Shown one piece after another: positions 16,417 through 28,365 of a stretch of 64,000 nucleotides of DNA. Where the stretch lies: NCBI RefSeq assembly GCF_028198145.1, contig NZ_CP116338.1, forward strand, positions 1,922,001-1,986,000, given 5' to 3'. The notes under the pieces are model-generated. The model was not told where the DNA came from, searched no databases, and saw nothing but the letters and a program-made list of their open reading frames with translations. A program made the translations under genes and the position numbers. How positions within the stretch are numbered: the stretch's first letter is position 1; each line of letters opens with the position of its first letter. The DNA is from Microbacterium sp. nov. GSS16 (GTDB lineage Bacteria; Actinomycetota; Actinomycetes; Actinomycetales; Microbacteriaceae).

Positions 16417-17451
16417 ATGCGGCGCCCGGCACCGCTTCCCGCATCGCCCGAGGAGCCGACCCCGGGCGACATCGCCGAGGGTTCCCCGTCCGCGCCTCGC
16501 CGCCGCCTGCAGCGCTTCGGTGACGCGGGGAAGCGGGAGGCCGGACGCAGGGCCGCCGGGGCGCCGGATGCCGAGGTTGCGGATGCCGGGCATCCGGAGG
16601 CGGACGCCGGTCTCGGCACGCACGCGGGCGCCGAGCCGGACGGATACTCCGTCACCGCGGTGATCGCGGAGGAGGATCAGGATGCCGCTCGCTCCGCAAT
16701 GCGCAGCAGCGAGGTGTGGCGCGCCGCGCGCGCCCGCCGGAAGGCGCTGCGCGCCGAGATCCGACGCTTCACTCAGCGCTCCCGCCGCAGACGTCTCGTC
16801 GTGTGGGGGTCGACGGGTGCGCTCGTCGCTCTCGTGCTCGGCAGCGTGATCGCCGCGTACAGTCCGCTCTTCGCGGTGGAGAAGATCACCGTCGCGGGTG
16901 CGACGAGCATCGACCCGGCCACCGTGCAGCAGTCGCTCGCCGACCAGATCGGCGCCCCGCTCGCTCTGGTCGACGCCGGTCGCGTCAATTCGGCGCTGGC
17001 CGAGTTCCCGATCATCGAGTCCTACGCTCTGGAGGTGCGGCCGCCGCGCGAGCTGCTGGTGCGCATCGTAGAGCGCACCCCGGTGGGCGCGATCCGCGAC
17101 GGCGACGTCTACTCGGTCGTCGACGCCGCCGGTGTGGTGCTCTCATCGAGCCGGGAGCGACCAGCGGGCGCACCCGAGCTCGACATCACGGGCGGTCTCG
17201 GCTCGACCGCGTTCCACAGCGCGGGGCTCGTGATGCGCTCGCTTCCGGCCGACCTGCGCGCGACGGTGACGCAGGTGCGGGCTACCTCCGGCGATGACGT
17301 GACGCTGAGCCTCGCAGACGGCAAGACGGTGGTGTGGGGGAGCGAGAAGGACTCCTCCCGCAAGGCCGCAGTGCTGGTGCGACTGATCGCGGCCGCGCCG
17401 CAGTCGAGCACCTTCGACGTGTCGTCTCCGACCGTTCCGGTCGTGGGCTGA
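16417..17451 (+). CDS. ftsQ: Cell division protein FtsQ
   Basis: 344-residue bitopic divisome protein. It has an unusually long, low-complexity cytoplasmic N-terminus (about residues 1-125, rich in Ala/Pro/Glu/Arg). A transmembrane helix follows (LVVWGSTGALVALVLGSVIA, about 127-147), then a POTRA domain (FAVEKITVAGATSIDPATVQ with ELLVRIVERTPVGAI) and an FtsQ C-terminal beta domain ending in KTVVWGSEKDSSRKAAVLVR. Together with the neighbouring FtsL-like protein it forms the regulatory core of the divisome. Starts 1 base after the murC stop. Confidence 0.92.
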   Translation: MRRPAPLPASPEEPTPGDIAEGSPSAPRRRLQRFGDAGKREAGRRAAGAPDAEVADAGHPEADAGLGTHAGAEPDGYSVTAVIAEEDQDAARSAMRSSEVWRAARARRKALRAEIRRFTQRSRRRRLVVWGSTGALVALVLGSVIAAYSPLFAVEKITVAGATSIDPATVQQSLADQIGAPLALVDAGRVNSALAEFPIIESYALEVRPPRELLVRIVERTPVGAIRDGDVYSVVDAAGVVLSSSRERPAGAPELDITGGLGSTAFHSAGLVMRSLPADLRATVTQVRATSGDDVTLSLADGKTVVWGSEKDSSRKAAVLVRLIAAAPQSSTFDVSSPTVPVVG

Positions 17452-17465
17452 GAGCAGATCGCGGC

Positions 17466-17478
17466 GACACGCCGTGTC
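17466..17478. promoter_or_regulatory. GACAC dyad upstream of ftsZ, candidate WhiA site
   Basis: Perfect inverted repeat GACAC-GCC-GTGTC in the ftsQ-ftsZ gap, about 127 bases before the ftsZ ATG. GACAC is the motif reported for WhiA of Streptomyces, where ftsZ is a known target; whiA is at 61211 in this window. The link is inference. Confidence 0.45.
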
Positions 17479-17513
17479 GGTGCGCGCGCACGCCGGTGTT
17501 GCGCATACCGTCG

Positions 17514-17577
17514 TTGACGAGAACGCAATACCGGGAAACAGTTTAACCCTCTCGTTGAGGTTTAAGGTTTATCCCTC
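17514..17577 (+). promoter_or_regulatory. ftsZ promoter region with inverted and direct repeats
   Basis: A TTGACG -35-like hexamer (17514-17519) is followed by the only AT-rich stretch nearby. An imperfect dyad TTAACCCTC-TCGTT-GAGGTTTAA lies at 17543-17565. An 11-base direct repeat GTTTA(A/T)CCCTC occurs at 17541-17551 and 17567-17577. I cannot fix the -10. GGAGG (17594-17598) precedes the ftsZ ATG. Confidence 0.45.
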
Positions 17578-17604
17578 GTCAGGCTCGAATAACGGAGGCC
17601 GGCC

Positions 17605-18747
17605 ATGAGCCAGAACCAGAACTACCTCGCCGTGATCAAGGTCGTCGGCGTCGGCGGTGGCGGCGTCAACGCCGTCAACCGCATGATCGAGCTCGGACTC
17701 CGCGGAGTCGAGTTCATCGCCGTCAACACCGACGCCCAGGCGCTGCTTATGAGTGACGCCGACGTCAAGCTCGACGTGGGTCGCGAGCTCACCCGAGGAC
17801 TCGGTGCCGGAGCCGACCCCGAGGTCGGTCGTCGGGCTGCTGAAGACCACGCCGAGGAGATCGAGCAGGCGCTCACCGGCGCCGACATGGTCTTCGTCAC
17901 CGCCGGCGAGGGCGGCGGCACCGGAACGGGCGGCGCGCCCGTGGTCGCGCGGATCGCGAAGTCGATCGGCGCGCTGACCATCGGCGTGGTGACCAAGCCG
18001 TTCTCGTTCGAGGGCCGTCGCCGCCAGAGCCAGGCCGAGGCAGGCGTCGCGAAGCTGAAGGAAGAGGTCGACACCCTCATCGTGGTGCCGAACGACCGAC
18101 TCCTCGAGATCAGCGATCGCGGCATCTCCATGATCGAGGCCTTCGCGACGGCCGACCAGGTGCTCCTCGCCGGTGTGCAGGGCATCACCGACCTGATCAC
18201 CACCCCCGGCCTCATCAACCTCGACTTCGCCGACGTGAAGTCGGTCATGCAGGGGGCTGGCTCCGCGCTCATGGGAATCGGATCGGCCCGCGGCGCCGAC
18301 CGCGCCATCAAGGCCGCCGAGCTGGCCGTCGAGTCCCCGCTGCTCGAGGCGTCCATCGAGGGTGCGCACGGCGTGCTGCTCTCGATCCAGGGTGGCTCGA
18401 ACCTCGGCATCTTCGAGATCCATGACGCCGCCGACCTCGTCAAGGAGGCCGCGCACCCCGAGGCGAACATCATCTTCGGAACGGTCATCGACGACACCCT
18501 CGGCGACGAGGTGCGCGTCACCGTGATCGCCGCCGGCTTCGACGGCGGCGAGCCCGCACCGCGACTGGAGCCGATGGTCGTCGAGCGCCCTGCGGCGAAC
18601 CCGCTGCCGGAGGTGCGCCTGGACGAGAAGGCCGCCGAGGAGCGCCCCGAGCCGGCCAAGCCGGCTGTGGCGCCGGCGCCCGTGGCATCCAGCATCGAGC
18701 CGGCCTTCTCGGACGACGACATCGACATCCCCGAGTTCCTCAAGTGA
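17605..18747 (+). CDS. ftsZ: Cell division GTPase FtsZ
   Basis: 380-residue tubulin homologue forming the Z ring. N-terminal [17 protein letters not shown], the tubulin signature [13 protein letters not shown] near residue 104, T7 loop [11 protein letters not shown], then a Pro/Ala/Glu-rich linker (about 318-365) and a conserved C-terminal tail [11 protein letters not shown] that binds SepF and other partners. Has its own upstream regulatory region of 150 bases. Its stop overlaps the next start (GTGA). Confidence 0.98.
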   Translation: MSQNQNYLAVIKVVGVGGGGVNAVNRMIELGLRGVEFIAVNTDAQALLMSDADVKLDVGRELTRGLGAGADPEVGRRAAEDHAEEIEQALTGADMVFVTAGEGGGTGTGGAPVVARIAKSIGALTIGVVTKPFSFEGRRRQSQAEAGVAKLKEEVDTLIVVPNDRLLEISDRGISMIEAFATADQVLLAGVQGITDLITTPGLINLDFADVKSVMQGAGSALMGIGSARGADRAIKAAELAVESPLLEASIEGAHGVLLSIQGGSNLGIFEIHDAADLVKEAAHPEANIIFGTVIDDTLGDEVRVTVIAAGFDGGEPAPRLEPMVVERPAANPLPEVRLDEKAAEERPEPAKPAVAPAPVASSIEPAFSDDDIDIPEFLK

Positions 18748-19421
18748 CGCTCCGCGCGCGGCTGTCGGCGATAGACGAGCGCATCGCCGACGCCGCGCGC
18801 CGGGCGGGCCGGGATCCGGGTGAGATCACCCGGATCGTGGTGACGAAGTTCCACCCGGCCTCCCTGGTGCGTGAGCTGCACGAGCTCGGTGTGACGGATG
18901 TCGGTGAGAACCGACAGCAGGAGATGACCGCCAAGCGCGACGCCCTCGACGGGCTCGATGTGCGGTGGCACTTCATCGGCCAGGCCCAGACGAACAAGGC
19001 CGCCGCCATCCGGCGGGATGCGGACGTGGTGCACTCCGTCGACCGCGTCAAGCTCGCCGATGCGCTGCATCGGTCAGGTGCCGACGGGGACCGCCTGGAT
19101 GTGCTCGTGCAGGTCAACCTCACCGAGGACACCGGGCGCGGCGGCAGCGCCCTCGGCGACGCCGAGGCGCTGACCGAGCACGTGCTCGGCCTCCCGTCCC
19201 TCAGGCTGCGCGGCGTCATGGCGGTCGCCCCGCTCGACGAGGAGCCTTCTCGAGCCTTCGCTCGGCTGCGCGACGTCGCCGATCGCGTGCGTGCGCTCTC
19301 GCCGGGAGCCGACTGGATCTCAGCCGGGATGACCGGAGATTTCGAAGCGGCGATCGACGCAGGCGCGACACACCTGCGGATCGGTTCCGCAATCACAGGA
19401 CCACGCCCCGACCGGGGTTAG
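18744..19421 (+). CDS. YggS/PROSC-family pyridoxal-phosphate-binding protein (YlmE)
   Basis: 225-residue single-domain PLP protein with an alanine racemase-type barrel, involved in vitamin B6 homeostasis. The PLP lysine is in IVVTKFHP near residue 35; also [43 protein letters not shown], and the phosphate-binding end [25 protein letters not shown]. It overlaps ftsZ by 4 bases. The usual actinobacterial neighbour yfiH (between ftsZ and this gene) is absent. Confidence 0.92.
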   Translation: MTLRARLSAIDERIADAARRAGRDPGEITRIVVTKFHPASLVRELHELGVTDVGENRQQEMTAKRDALDGLDVRWHFIGQAQTNKAAAIRRDADVVHSVDRVKLADALHRSGADGDRLDVLVQVNLTEDTGRGGSALGDAEALTEHVLGLPSLRLRGVMAVAPLDEEPSRAFARLRDVADRVRALSPGADWISAGMTGDFEAAIDAGATHLRIGSAITGPRPDRG

Positions 19422-19424
19422 CCT
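19419..19424 (+). promoter_or_regulatory. -10 element upstream of sepF
   Basis: TAGCCT overlaps the stop codon of the preceding gene. A start near 19431 would give a leader of about 34 bases that carries CGGAGGAC before the sepF ATG and includes the palindrome CGAACGTTCG. Confidence 0.4.
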
Positions 19425-19464
19425 TTCAACCAGACCAGCCCGAACGTTCGAACCGGAGGACACG

Positions 19465-19938
19465 ATGGGTAACCCGCTGAAGAAGACCATGGTGTATCTC
19501 GGCCTTGCCGACGAGGAAGAGGTCTACGAGGAGGAAGCCACGCCGACGCCGGCGCGAGCCTCCCGCGACAAGCACGAGACGCCCGAGCGCGACGAGACCG
19601 CGCCCGCGCCCGTCACGCCCCTGCGTCGTCCGACGGCTGTGCGTCAGCCGGCGGCTGGCACGGTCAACGAGATCCTCACCGTGCATCCCAAGCAGTATCG
19701 CGACGCGCAGATCATCGCCGAGAACTTCCGCGAGGGCGTGCCGGTGATCATCAACCTGTCGCAGATGAGCGACGCCGACGCGCGCCGTCTCATCGACTTC
19801 GCCAGCGGGCTCTCGCTCGGGCTGTACGGTCGCATCGAGCGGGTCACGAGCAAGGTCTTCCTGCTCTCGCCCGAGAACATCGCCGTGTCAGGTCAGGGTG
19901 GCCTCGCGCAGGCGGATTCCGCCTCGTTCGACTCCTGA
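19465..19938 (+). CDS. sepF: Cell division protein SepF
   Basis: 157-residue FtsZ-anchoring protein. It has an N-terminal membrane-targeting segment ([20 protein letters not shown]), an Ala/Pro-rich acidic linker, and the SepF core from about residue 68 ([60 protein letters not shown]). Strong RBS CGGAGGAC. Binds the FtsZ C-terminal tail; actinobacteria lack FtsA, so SepF is the main tether. Confidence 0.95.
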   Translation: MGNPLKKTMVYLGLADEEEVYEEEATPTPARASRDKHETPERDETAPAPVTPLRRPTAVRQPAAGTVNEILTVHPKQYRDAQIIAENFREGVPVIINLSQMSDADARRLIDFASGLSLGLYGRIERVTSKVFLLSPENIAVSGQGGLAQADSASFDS

Positions 19939-19941
19939 TCC

Positions 19942-20241
19942 GTGGGAGCGATCCTCAGCATCATCGGCGGCATCGCCGAACTGGTGCTGACGCTGTACGT
20001 GCTCGTGCTCATCGTGAGGCTCGTGCTCGAGTACATCCCCATGTTCAACAGGTCGTGGCGGCCGAAAGGTGCCGGCCTGGTCGTCGCCGAGCTCGTCTAC
20101 ACCGTCACCGATCCGCCGATCCGCTTCTTCCGCAGGCTGGTCCCGCCGCTGCGCATCGGCTCGATCGCGCTCGATTTCGGGTTCATGCTGACGATGTTCA
20201 GCGTGTTCATCCTGATGGCGATCATCCGTGCGCTGACCTGA
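19942..20241 (+). CDS. YggT-family membrane protein
   Basis: 99 residues, two transmembrane helices (about 7-29 and 73-96) flanking the YggT motif SWRPKGAGLVVAELVYTVTD followed by PPIRFFRRLVPP. The family sits between sepF and divIVA in most actinobacteria (Rv2146c in M. tuberculosis); its precise function is not established. GTG start 3 bases after the sepF stop. Confidence 0.88.
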   Translation: MGAILSIIGGIAELVLTLYVLVLIVRLVLEYIPMFNRSWRPKGAGLVVAELVYTVTDPPIRFFRRLVPPLRIGSIALDFGFMLTMFSVFILMAIIRALT

Positions 20242-20283
20242 TCGTCTGAGCGACCGCGCATCGCGTCGCCCAGACTGGGGGAC

Positions 20284-20289
20284 TATGCT
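20284..20289 (+). promoter_or_regulatory. -10 element of divIVA
   Basis: TATGCT, good match to TAnnnT. A start near 20296 would leave a leader of about 90 bases with RBS AAGAGGAG before the ATG. No clear -35. Confidence 0.45.
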
Positions 20290-20384
20290 TGGCTCCCAGA
20301 CGCGCGCCCCGGGTACGCGTCGAATGAACCACATCGCCGGCTCTCAGCGACTGGCAACCGAACTCATCGAAAGAGGAGCCACCC

Positions 20385-20942
20385 ATGGCACTTACCCCTG
20401 ATGACGTCGTCCACAAGGAGTTCCAGCACGTCCGATTCAAGGACGGCTTCGACCCCGAAGAGGTCGACGACTACCTCGACGAGATCGTCGTTGAATGGCG
20501 CAAGACCATCGAGGAGAACAACGAGCTGAAGGCCAAGCTCGCCGCGTTCGAGTCCGGCGAGAACGCTCCGGCTCCCGCCGCCGCACCGACCCCGGCTCCG
20601 GCCGGTGAGGGCTCGCCCGTCGGCACCTCCGCCGGCATCATCGAGCTCGCACAGCGTCTGCACGACGAGCACGTCGCCGAGGGCGAGGCCAAGCGCAAGC
20701 AGCTCATCGAAGAGGCCGAGACCGAGGTCGCGCGCATCCGCACCGAAGCCGAGGCGAAGCAGCGCGAGGAGTCGGCACGACTCGAGCGCGAGCGCAACAT
20801 GCTCGAGGGTCGCATCACCGAACTGCGCGAGTTCGAGCGCGACTACCGCGGCAAGCTCCGCGCGATGATCGAGGGCCAGCTGCGCGACCTCGACCAGAAG
20901 TCCTCGACGGATTCGACGCCCGTCTCCGCCATCGGCCTGTAG
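20385..20942 (+). CDS. divIVA: Polar growth / septum-site scaffold DivIVA (Wag31)
   Basis: 185 residues. The N-terminal membrane-binding lipid-interaction domain is MALTPDDVVHKEFQHVRFK followed by GFDPEEVDDYLDEIVVEW. An Ala/Pro-rich linker (about residues 58-80) separates it from a long coiled coil rich in Glu/Arg/Lys (about 85-170). This is the Wag31 architecture of actinobacteria, where it marks poles and directs wall synthesis. Own promoter plus RBS AAGAGGAG. Closes the dcw cluster. Confidence 0.95.
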   Translation: MALTPDDVVHKEFQHVRFKDGFDPEEVDDYLDEIVVEWRKTIEENNELKAKLAAFESGENAPAPAAAPTPAPAGEGSPVGTSAGIIELAQRLHDEHVAEGEAKRKQLIEEAETEVARIRTEAEAKQREESARLERERNMLEGRITELREFERDYRGKLRAMIEGQLRDLDQKSSTDSTPVSAIGL

Positions 20943-20949
20943 GTCACTC

Positions 20950-21531
20950 TTGGCAGGACGTCGTCCCCTTCGTCGGTCGGCGGCCGGCATGATCGTCGCA
21001 TCTCTCGCGGCGATCGTGCTGGCCGCCGATCAGTTTGTGAAGCACCTCACCATCGAGAACCTGCCCAAGGCGGAGGCGGTTCCGGTGCTGGGGGAGTTCC
21101 TTCAGCTGTACTACATCCGCAATTCCGGAGCAGCGTTCTCGATCGGCTCGAGCATGACGTGGATCTTCACCATCGCCATGGCCGTGGTGGTCGGCGTGAT
21201 CGTCTGGAAGACGTTCGAGGTGCGCTCGCGGCTGTGGGCCGTCGTCCTCGGATGTCTGCTCGGCGGCGTTCTCGGCAACCTCGCAGATCGGCTGCTTCGC
21301 GAGCCCGGCTTCGCGGTCGGCCACGTCGTCGACATGATCTCGATGCCGTGGATGCTGCCGGCGATCTTCAACGTGGCCGACATCTTCATCGTCTCCGGCA
21401 TGATCTCCGTCGCGCTGCTCGTCGTCCTCGGCATGCGCCTCGACGGCACGCGAGAGCGGGATCACGCGAAGAGCGCGCAGGACCCGGCTGCGGACGGCCA
21501 TGAGGACGCGGCGGCGTCCGCGGGGATCTGA
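20950..21531 (+). CDS. lspA: Lipoprotein signal peptidase LspA
   Basis: 193-residue membrane aspartic protease that cleaves prolipoproteins. Four transmembrane helices; the catalytic Asp residues are in [12 protein letters not shown] and [11 protein letters not shown], and RNSGAAFS is conserved. CtaC in this window (lipobox LAGC) would be a substrate. The start is uncertain: TTG at 20950 gives the usual short basic N-terminus, while the first in-frame ATG (residue 14) would begin right at helix 1. Confidence 0.92.
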   Translation: MAGRRPLRRSAAGMIVASLAAIVLAADQFVKHLTIENLPKAEAVPVLGEFLQLYYIRNSGAAFSIGSSMTWIFTIAMAVVVGVIVWKTFEVRSRLWAVVLGCLLGGVLGNLADRLLREPGFAVGHVVDMISMPWMLPAIFNVADIFIVSGMISVALLVVLGMRLDGTRERDHAKSAQDPAADGHEDAAASAGI

Positions 21532-21533
21532 CC

Positions 21534-22466
21534 GTGCAGTCCCGCAGCCTTCCCGTCCCCGACGGGCTCGACGGCCAGCGCGTCGACGCGGCGCTGGCCA
21601 AGATGCTCGGGTTCTCGCGCACCTTCGCGGCGGAGGTCGCCGAAGCGGGGGGCGTCACCCTCGACGGCGTCGCCCTGGGCAAGTCCGATCGACTGCGCGC
21701 AGGCGGCTGGCTCGACGTGAGCTGGTCGCCCAAGGAGGAGCCGAGTATAGAGCCGATCCCCGTGCCCGAGCTGGGGATCGTCCACGACGACGACGACATC
21801 GTCGTGGTCGACAAGCCGACCGGCGTCGCAGCTCACCCGTCGCTCGGCTGGGAGGGACCGACGGTCGTCGGCGCTCTCGCCGCGGCGGGCTTCCGGGTCG
21901 CGACCAGCGGAGCGCCCGAGCGGCAGGGCGTCGTGCACAGGCTGGATGTGGGCACCAGTGGCCTGATGGTCGTGGCGAAGACAGAGAGCGCGTACACCGC
22001 TCTGAAGCGGGCCTTCAAGGAGCGCACGGTCGAGAAGATCTATCACGCCGTCGTACAGGGCCATCCTGATCCCCTCGCCGGCACGATCGATGCGCCGATC
22101 GGACGCCACCCGAACCACAGCTGGAAGTTCGCCGTCGTGCCGGACGGCAAGCCCTCGGTCACCCACTACGAGACCCTCGAGGCGTTCCCGGGCGCCTCCC
22201 TGCTCGAGATCCATCTCGAGACGGGCCGCACACATCAGATCCGCGTGCACATGGCGGCGCACCGGCATCCCTGCGTCGGCGATCCGCTCTACGGCGCCGA
22301 CCCGACCCTCTCGGCGCGGCTCGGCCTGACCAGGCAGTGGCTTCACGCACATCGGCTCGCCTTCGCGCACCCGGCGACCGGTGAGTGGGTGCAGTTCGAG
22401 TCGCCCTACCCCGCCGACTTCCGTCATGCCCTCGACGTGCTCGACCCGGGGCGCGAATCGGACTGA
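21534..22466 (+). CDS. RluA/RluD-family 23S rRNA pseudouridine synthase
   Basis: 310 residues. An N-terminal S4 RNA-binding domain (about 13-75, [20 protein letters not shown]) precedes the pseudouridine synthase domain with the catalytic motif [17 protein letters not shown] and [10 protein letters not shown] near the end. The family isomerises uridines in 23S rRNA helix 69; the exact target cannot be told from sequence. GTG start 2 bases after lspA, the same lspA-rluD pairing as in many bacteria. Convergent with the NUDIX gene (12-base gap). Confidence 0.92.
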   Translation: MQSRSLPVPDGLDGQRVDAALAKMLGFSRTFAAEVAEAGGVTLDGVALGKSDRLRAGGWLDVSWSPKEEPSIEPIPVPELGIVHDDDDIVVVDKPTGVAAHPSLGWEGPTVVGALAAAGFRVATSGAPERQGVVHRLDVGTSGLMVVAKTESAYTALKRAFKERTVEKIYHAVVQGHPDPLAGTIDAPIGRHPNHSWKFAVVPDGKPSVTHYETLEAFPGASLLEIHLETGRTHQIRVHMAAHRHPCVGDPLYGADPTLSARLGLTRQWLHAHRLAFAHPATGEWVQFESPYPADFRHALDVLDPGRESD

Positions 22467-22478
22467 TGCGACTCGACC

Positions 22479-22961
22479 TCAGCGCTTGACGCGGCCCCCG
22501 CGGAAGGTCGCAGGGTCGTCCTCCGCCATCGCCAGAGCGATGCTGCGCACATGCGCATCGTCCACATCGCCCATCGCCGCCAGATCGTAGAAGCCCACCT
22601 CGGTCAGCTCCCCGTCGGCGGGGTGCGGATCGCCGGACACCCAGGTGCAGCGGAAGACGAGGTCGAGGTAGTCGACCTGGTCGCCGTTGTCGTAGGTCAC
22701 GCGGGGCATCTGCTGCACGAGCGCGAGCCGATCGACCGACACCACGACACCCGCCTCCCCCAGGCACTCGCGCGCCGCGGCATCCGCCGGTTCCTCACCG
22801 GGCTCGACGATGCCCGAGACGGCCTGCCACGCGCCGTTGTCGGCGCGCTTTCCCAGCAGCACCTTCTCGTCGCGGAAGACGATCGCCGTGACGCCGACCA
22901 GAGACAGCGGTGCGGTGCCGATGTGCTCGCGCAGAGCGAGGACGAACTCGGGAGTGGCCAT
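22479..22961 (-). CDS. NUDIX hydrolase with an altered Nudix box
   Basis: 160 residues with the NUDIX fold. The box reads GIVEPGEEPADAAA then RECLGEAGV, so the first Glu of the usual REUXEEXGU pair is Gly while the second is kept. LLGKRADNGAWQAVSG precedes it and the C-terminus has ELTEVGFYDLAAM. The likely activity is hydrolysis of a nucleoside diphosphate derivative; the substrate is unknown. It is divergent from dnaE. TACGCT 5 bases before the ATG suggests a leaderless mRNA. Confidence 0.85.
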   Translation of the reverse strand: MATPEFVLALREHIGTAPLSLVGVTAIVFRDEKVLLGKRADNGAWQAVSGIVEPGEEPADAAARECLGEAGVVVSVDRLALVQQMPRVTYDNGDQVDYLDLVFRCTWVSGDPHPADGELTEVGFYDLAAMGDVDDAHVRSIALAMAEDDPATFRGGRVKR

Positions 22962-22966
22962 ACCTC

Positions 22967-22972
22967 AGCGTA
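22967..22972 (-). promoter_or_regulatory. -10 element of the NUDIX gene
   Basis: TACGCT on the minus strand, 5 bases before ATG at 22961. The GAGGT in between could alternatively serve as a weak RBS only if transcription starts further upstream. Confidence 0.45.
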
Positions 22973-23009
22973 CCGAGGGGGCGTCGACGCGGGCGTCCGA
23001 CGGGCCTCG

Positions 23010-23015
23010 TAGACT
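23010..23015 (+). promoter_or_regulatory. -10 element of dnaE, leaderless start
   Basis: TAGACT, 6 bases before the ATG at 23022. Confidence 0.6.
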
Positions 23016-23021
23016 CGATGC

Positions 23022-26540
<3,519 letters not shown>

Positions 26541-26585
26541 GCCCGCAGCCGCGACACGACGCACCGAACTCCCTGGTGCGGTGAG

Positions 26586-26591
26586 TATCAT
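26586..26591 (+). promoter_or_regulatory. -10 element of the membrane protein-hisD unit
   Basis: TATCAT; start near 26598, leader about 36 bases with AAAGGAC before the ATG at 26634. Confidence 0.45.
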
Positions 26592-26633
26592 CATGATTCG
26601 CGTGGCCACCCACCACGAACGAAAGGACCCTCG

Positions 26634-28361
26634 ATGAGCTTCGACAGGCCGAGCAGCGCCCACGACGCGTCGGCGGAAGAGCCTCGCCTGCGCGCGGATG
26701 CGCGCTCGGAGGCGGGCGTCGACCCCGACGACATCGACCCGGACGACGACGGAGTGCTCTACGAAGACCAGGTGCAGCCCGAGTACGGCATCCTCGGCTT
26801 CACGCTCCGCGAGCTCATCATCGTCGGCGCCTGGCTGGTCGGCTTCGTCGCCTCGTTCTTCCCGATCGGCCCGATCGGAGACACGGTGTGGACGTCGGGC
26901 ATCCACTGGATCCTGATGATGGGCGTGCCGACCGCGGCGGTGTTCCTCGTCGTGCTTCGACGGCTCTCGCCGGACGGGATCCGCCGCGTCGGATCGCTGG
27001 GCATCGACCAGTTCGCCTCCGTCGCGGCGACCGTCGCGGCGGTGTCATGGGCTCAGGTGCTGTGGCAGCAGATCGCCGCCACCGTCGAGACCGGTGTCGT
27101 GCTGATCGGCTGGGTGGCCGTGGTGGGGCAGCTGGCGATGCTCGCACTCGTGGCGGCGACGGTGTTCGCCCCCGTGCTGCCGCGGCTGCGTGAGGACTTC
27201 CATGGTCGCCTGGAGACCCTCGCGCACCGCAACGCGAACCCGGTCCGTCCCGTGATCCCGCGTCTGCGGGCTGAGCGCGAGTCCGTCACGCCGCCGGCGG
27301 GTGCAGGCGACATCGCGCCGCAGGCCGAGCCGCGTGACGGAGCACGTGCCGCGACGGCAGAGCCGCGCGTCGACACCGCGCTGACGACGGTCATCCCGGA
27401 CGCGGGCGCGGCGCCGGATGCGCGGAACTGGGCATCCGCACCGGAGCACCGCTCCGCTCCGGATGTCTGGGATGCCGACCTCGCACCGACCGAGGCGGCT
27501 CAGGGAGAGCAGGCTCTCATCGAGCCGGTCGCGGACGAGTCGCAGCCTGATGCGTCGGAGCCGACCGCATCGAGCGCCGACTCGACAGAGCCGGTGCAGT
27601 CCGAGCTCGTCTCGCCCGAGCGCGGCGCATCCGTGCCGGTGCCCGAGTCGACCGAGCCCGAGGTCTCTCCGCCCGCGCCCGAGTTCTCTGCCGAGCCCGA
27701 GCCTGCGCCCGAGTTCTCGTTCGAATCGGAGCCCGAGCCCGAATCCTCGCCCGTGCCGGAGTTCATCTCGCCCGATCCCGAGCCCGAGCCCGAGCTCGTT
27801 CCCGAGCCCGAGCCCGAGCCCGAGCTCGTTCCCGAGCCCGCACCGGAATCGGGATCTGCGGTGTACGAACCAGCGCCGCACTCTCTGCCCGAACACGCCG
27901 CACCCGAGCCGGAGCCCGTCCCTGACGACCGCGACGACCACCGCGATGACGACACCGTCGACGACACCGAGGTGCTCTACAACACCGCGGCGGTCGAGGC
28001 GCTGCAGAGCATCTTCGCCGACGACGCCGCCGACTCGAACCGATCGGTCGAGCACAACACGGCGCCCGACGGTCTGCCCGGCGCCGCCGGGGCCGCCGTC
28101 GTCGAAGCCGAGGAGCAGCCGCTGCGGCGCACCCGCGCCGAGCAGGCGGCCGAGACCGATTCCTTCGGCCAGCCCGAGCCGTTCTGGATCCTCGCTCCCA
28201 CCGAGCGCGATGTGCTCGACGAGCGCGGCGAGCCGCTGTTCCGGATCGGCCCGACGGCGTGGGCGCTGGCCATCGAGGACCGCGGCGGCGCGTTCGTCGT
28301 GCGACATGAGGACGGCCGGATCGGCTACCTCCACGACATCTTCGACATCACGAAAGGCTGA
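26634..28361 (+). CDS. Unrecognised membrane protein with Pro/Glu-rich repeats
   Basis: 575 residues; I do not recognise a family. Layout: an acidic N-terminus (1-58); four hydrophobic segments (about 60-80, 90-110, 125-150, 155-185); a basic stretch; a long Pro/Glu/Ser/Ala-rich region (about 220-470) with [10 protein letters not shown] repeats; then a compact C-terminal part (about 505-575, [39 protein letters not shown]). hisD starts 4 bases after its stop, so the two are co-translated. The Pro/Glu region could act as a rod or spacer between membrane and C-terminal domain (inference). Confidence 0.8.
   Translation: MSFDRPSSAHDASAEEPRLRADARSEAGVDPDDIDPDDDGVLYEDQVQPEYGILGFTLRELIIVGAWLVGFVASFFPIGPIGDTVWTSGIHWILMMGVPTAAVFLVVLRRLSPDGIRRVGSLGIDQFASVAATVAAVSWAQVLWQQIAATVETGVVLIGWVAVVGQLAMLALVAATVFAPVLPRLREDFHGRLETLAHRNANPVRPVIPRLRAERESVTPPAGAGDIAPQAEPRDGARAATAEPRVDTALTTVIPDAGAAPDARNWASAPEHRSAPDVWDADLAPTEAAQGEQALIEPVADESQPDASEPTASSADSTEPVQSELVSPERGASVPVPESTEPEVSPPAPEFSAEPEPAPEFSFESEPEPESSPVPEFISPDPEPEPELVPEPEPEPELVPEPAPESGSAVYEPAPHSLPEHAAPEPEPVPDDRDDHRDDDTVDDTEVLYNTAAVEALQSIFADDAADSNRSVEHNTAPDGLPGAAGAAVVEAEEQPLRRTRAEQAAETDSFGQPEPFWILAPTERDVLDERGEPLFRIGPTAWALAIEDRGGAFVVRHEDGRIGYLHDIFDITKG
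27777..27840 (+). repeat. In-frame tandem repeat coding for Pro-Glu units
   Basis: GAGCCC hexamers arranged in larger units ending CTCGTT: a 24-base unit (27777-27800), a 30-base unit (27801-27830), then a partial third. The two full units differ by exactly one 6-base hexamer, as expected from slippage. Confidence 0.75.
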
Positions 28362-28365
28362 GCGC

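Noticed and set aside
19441..19455. CGAACGTTCG palindrome before sepF as a LexA box
   Set aside because: The actinobacterial LexA box needs TCGAAC and GTTCGA separated by four bases. Here the half-sites abut, and SOS control of sepF is not expected.
27418..28365. A 316-codon upstream extension of hisD
   Set aside because: It overlaps the preceding membrane protein gene in another frame and reads as Ser/Pro/Arg low-complexity. HisD family length fits the GTG at 28366.
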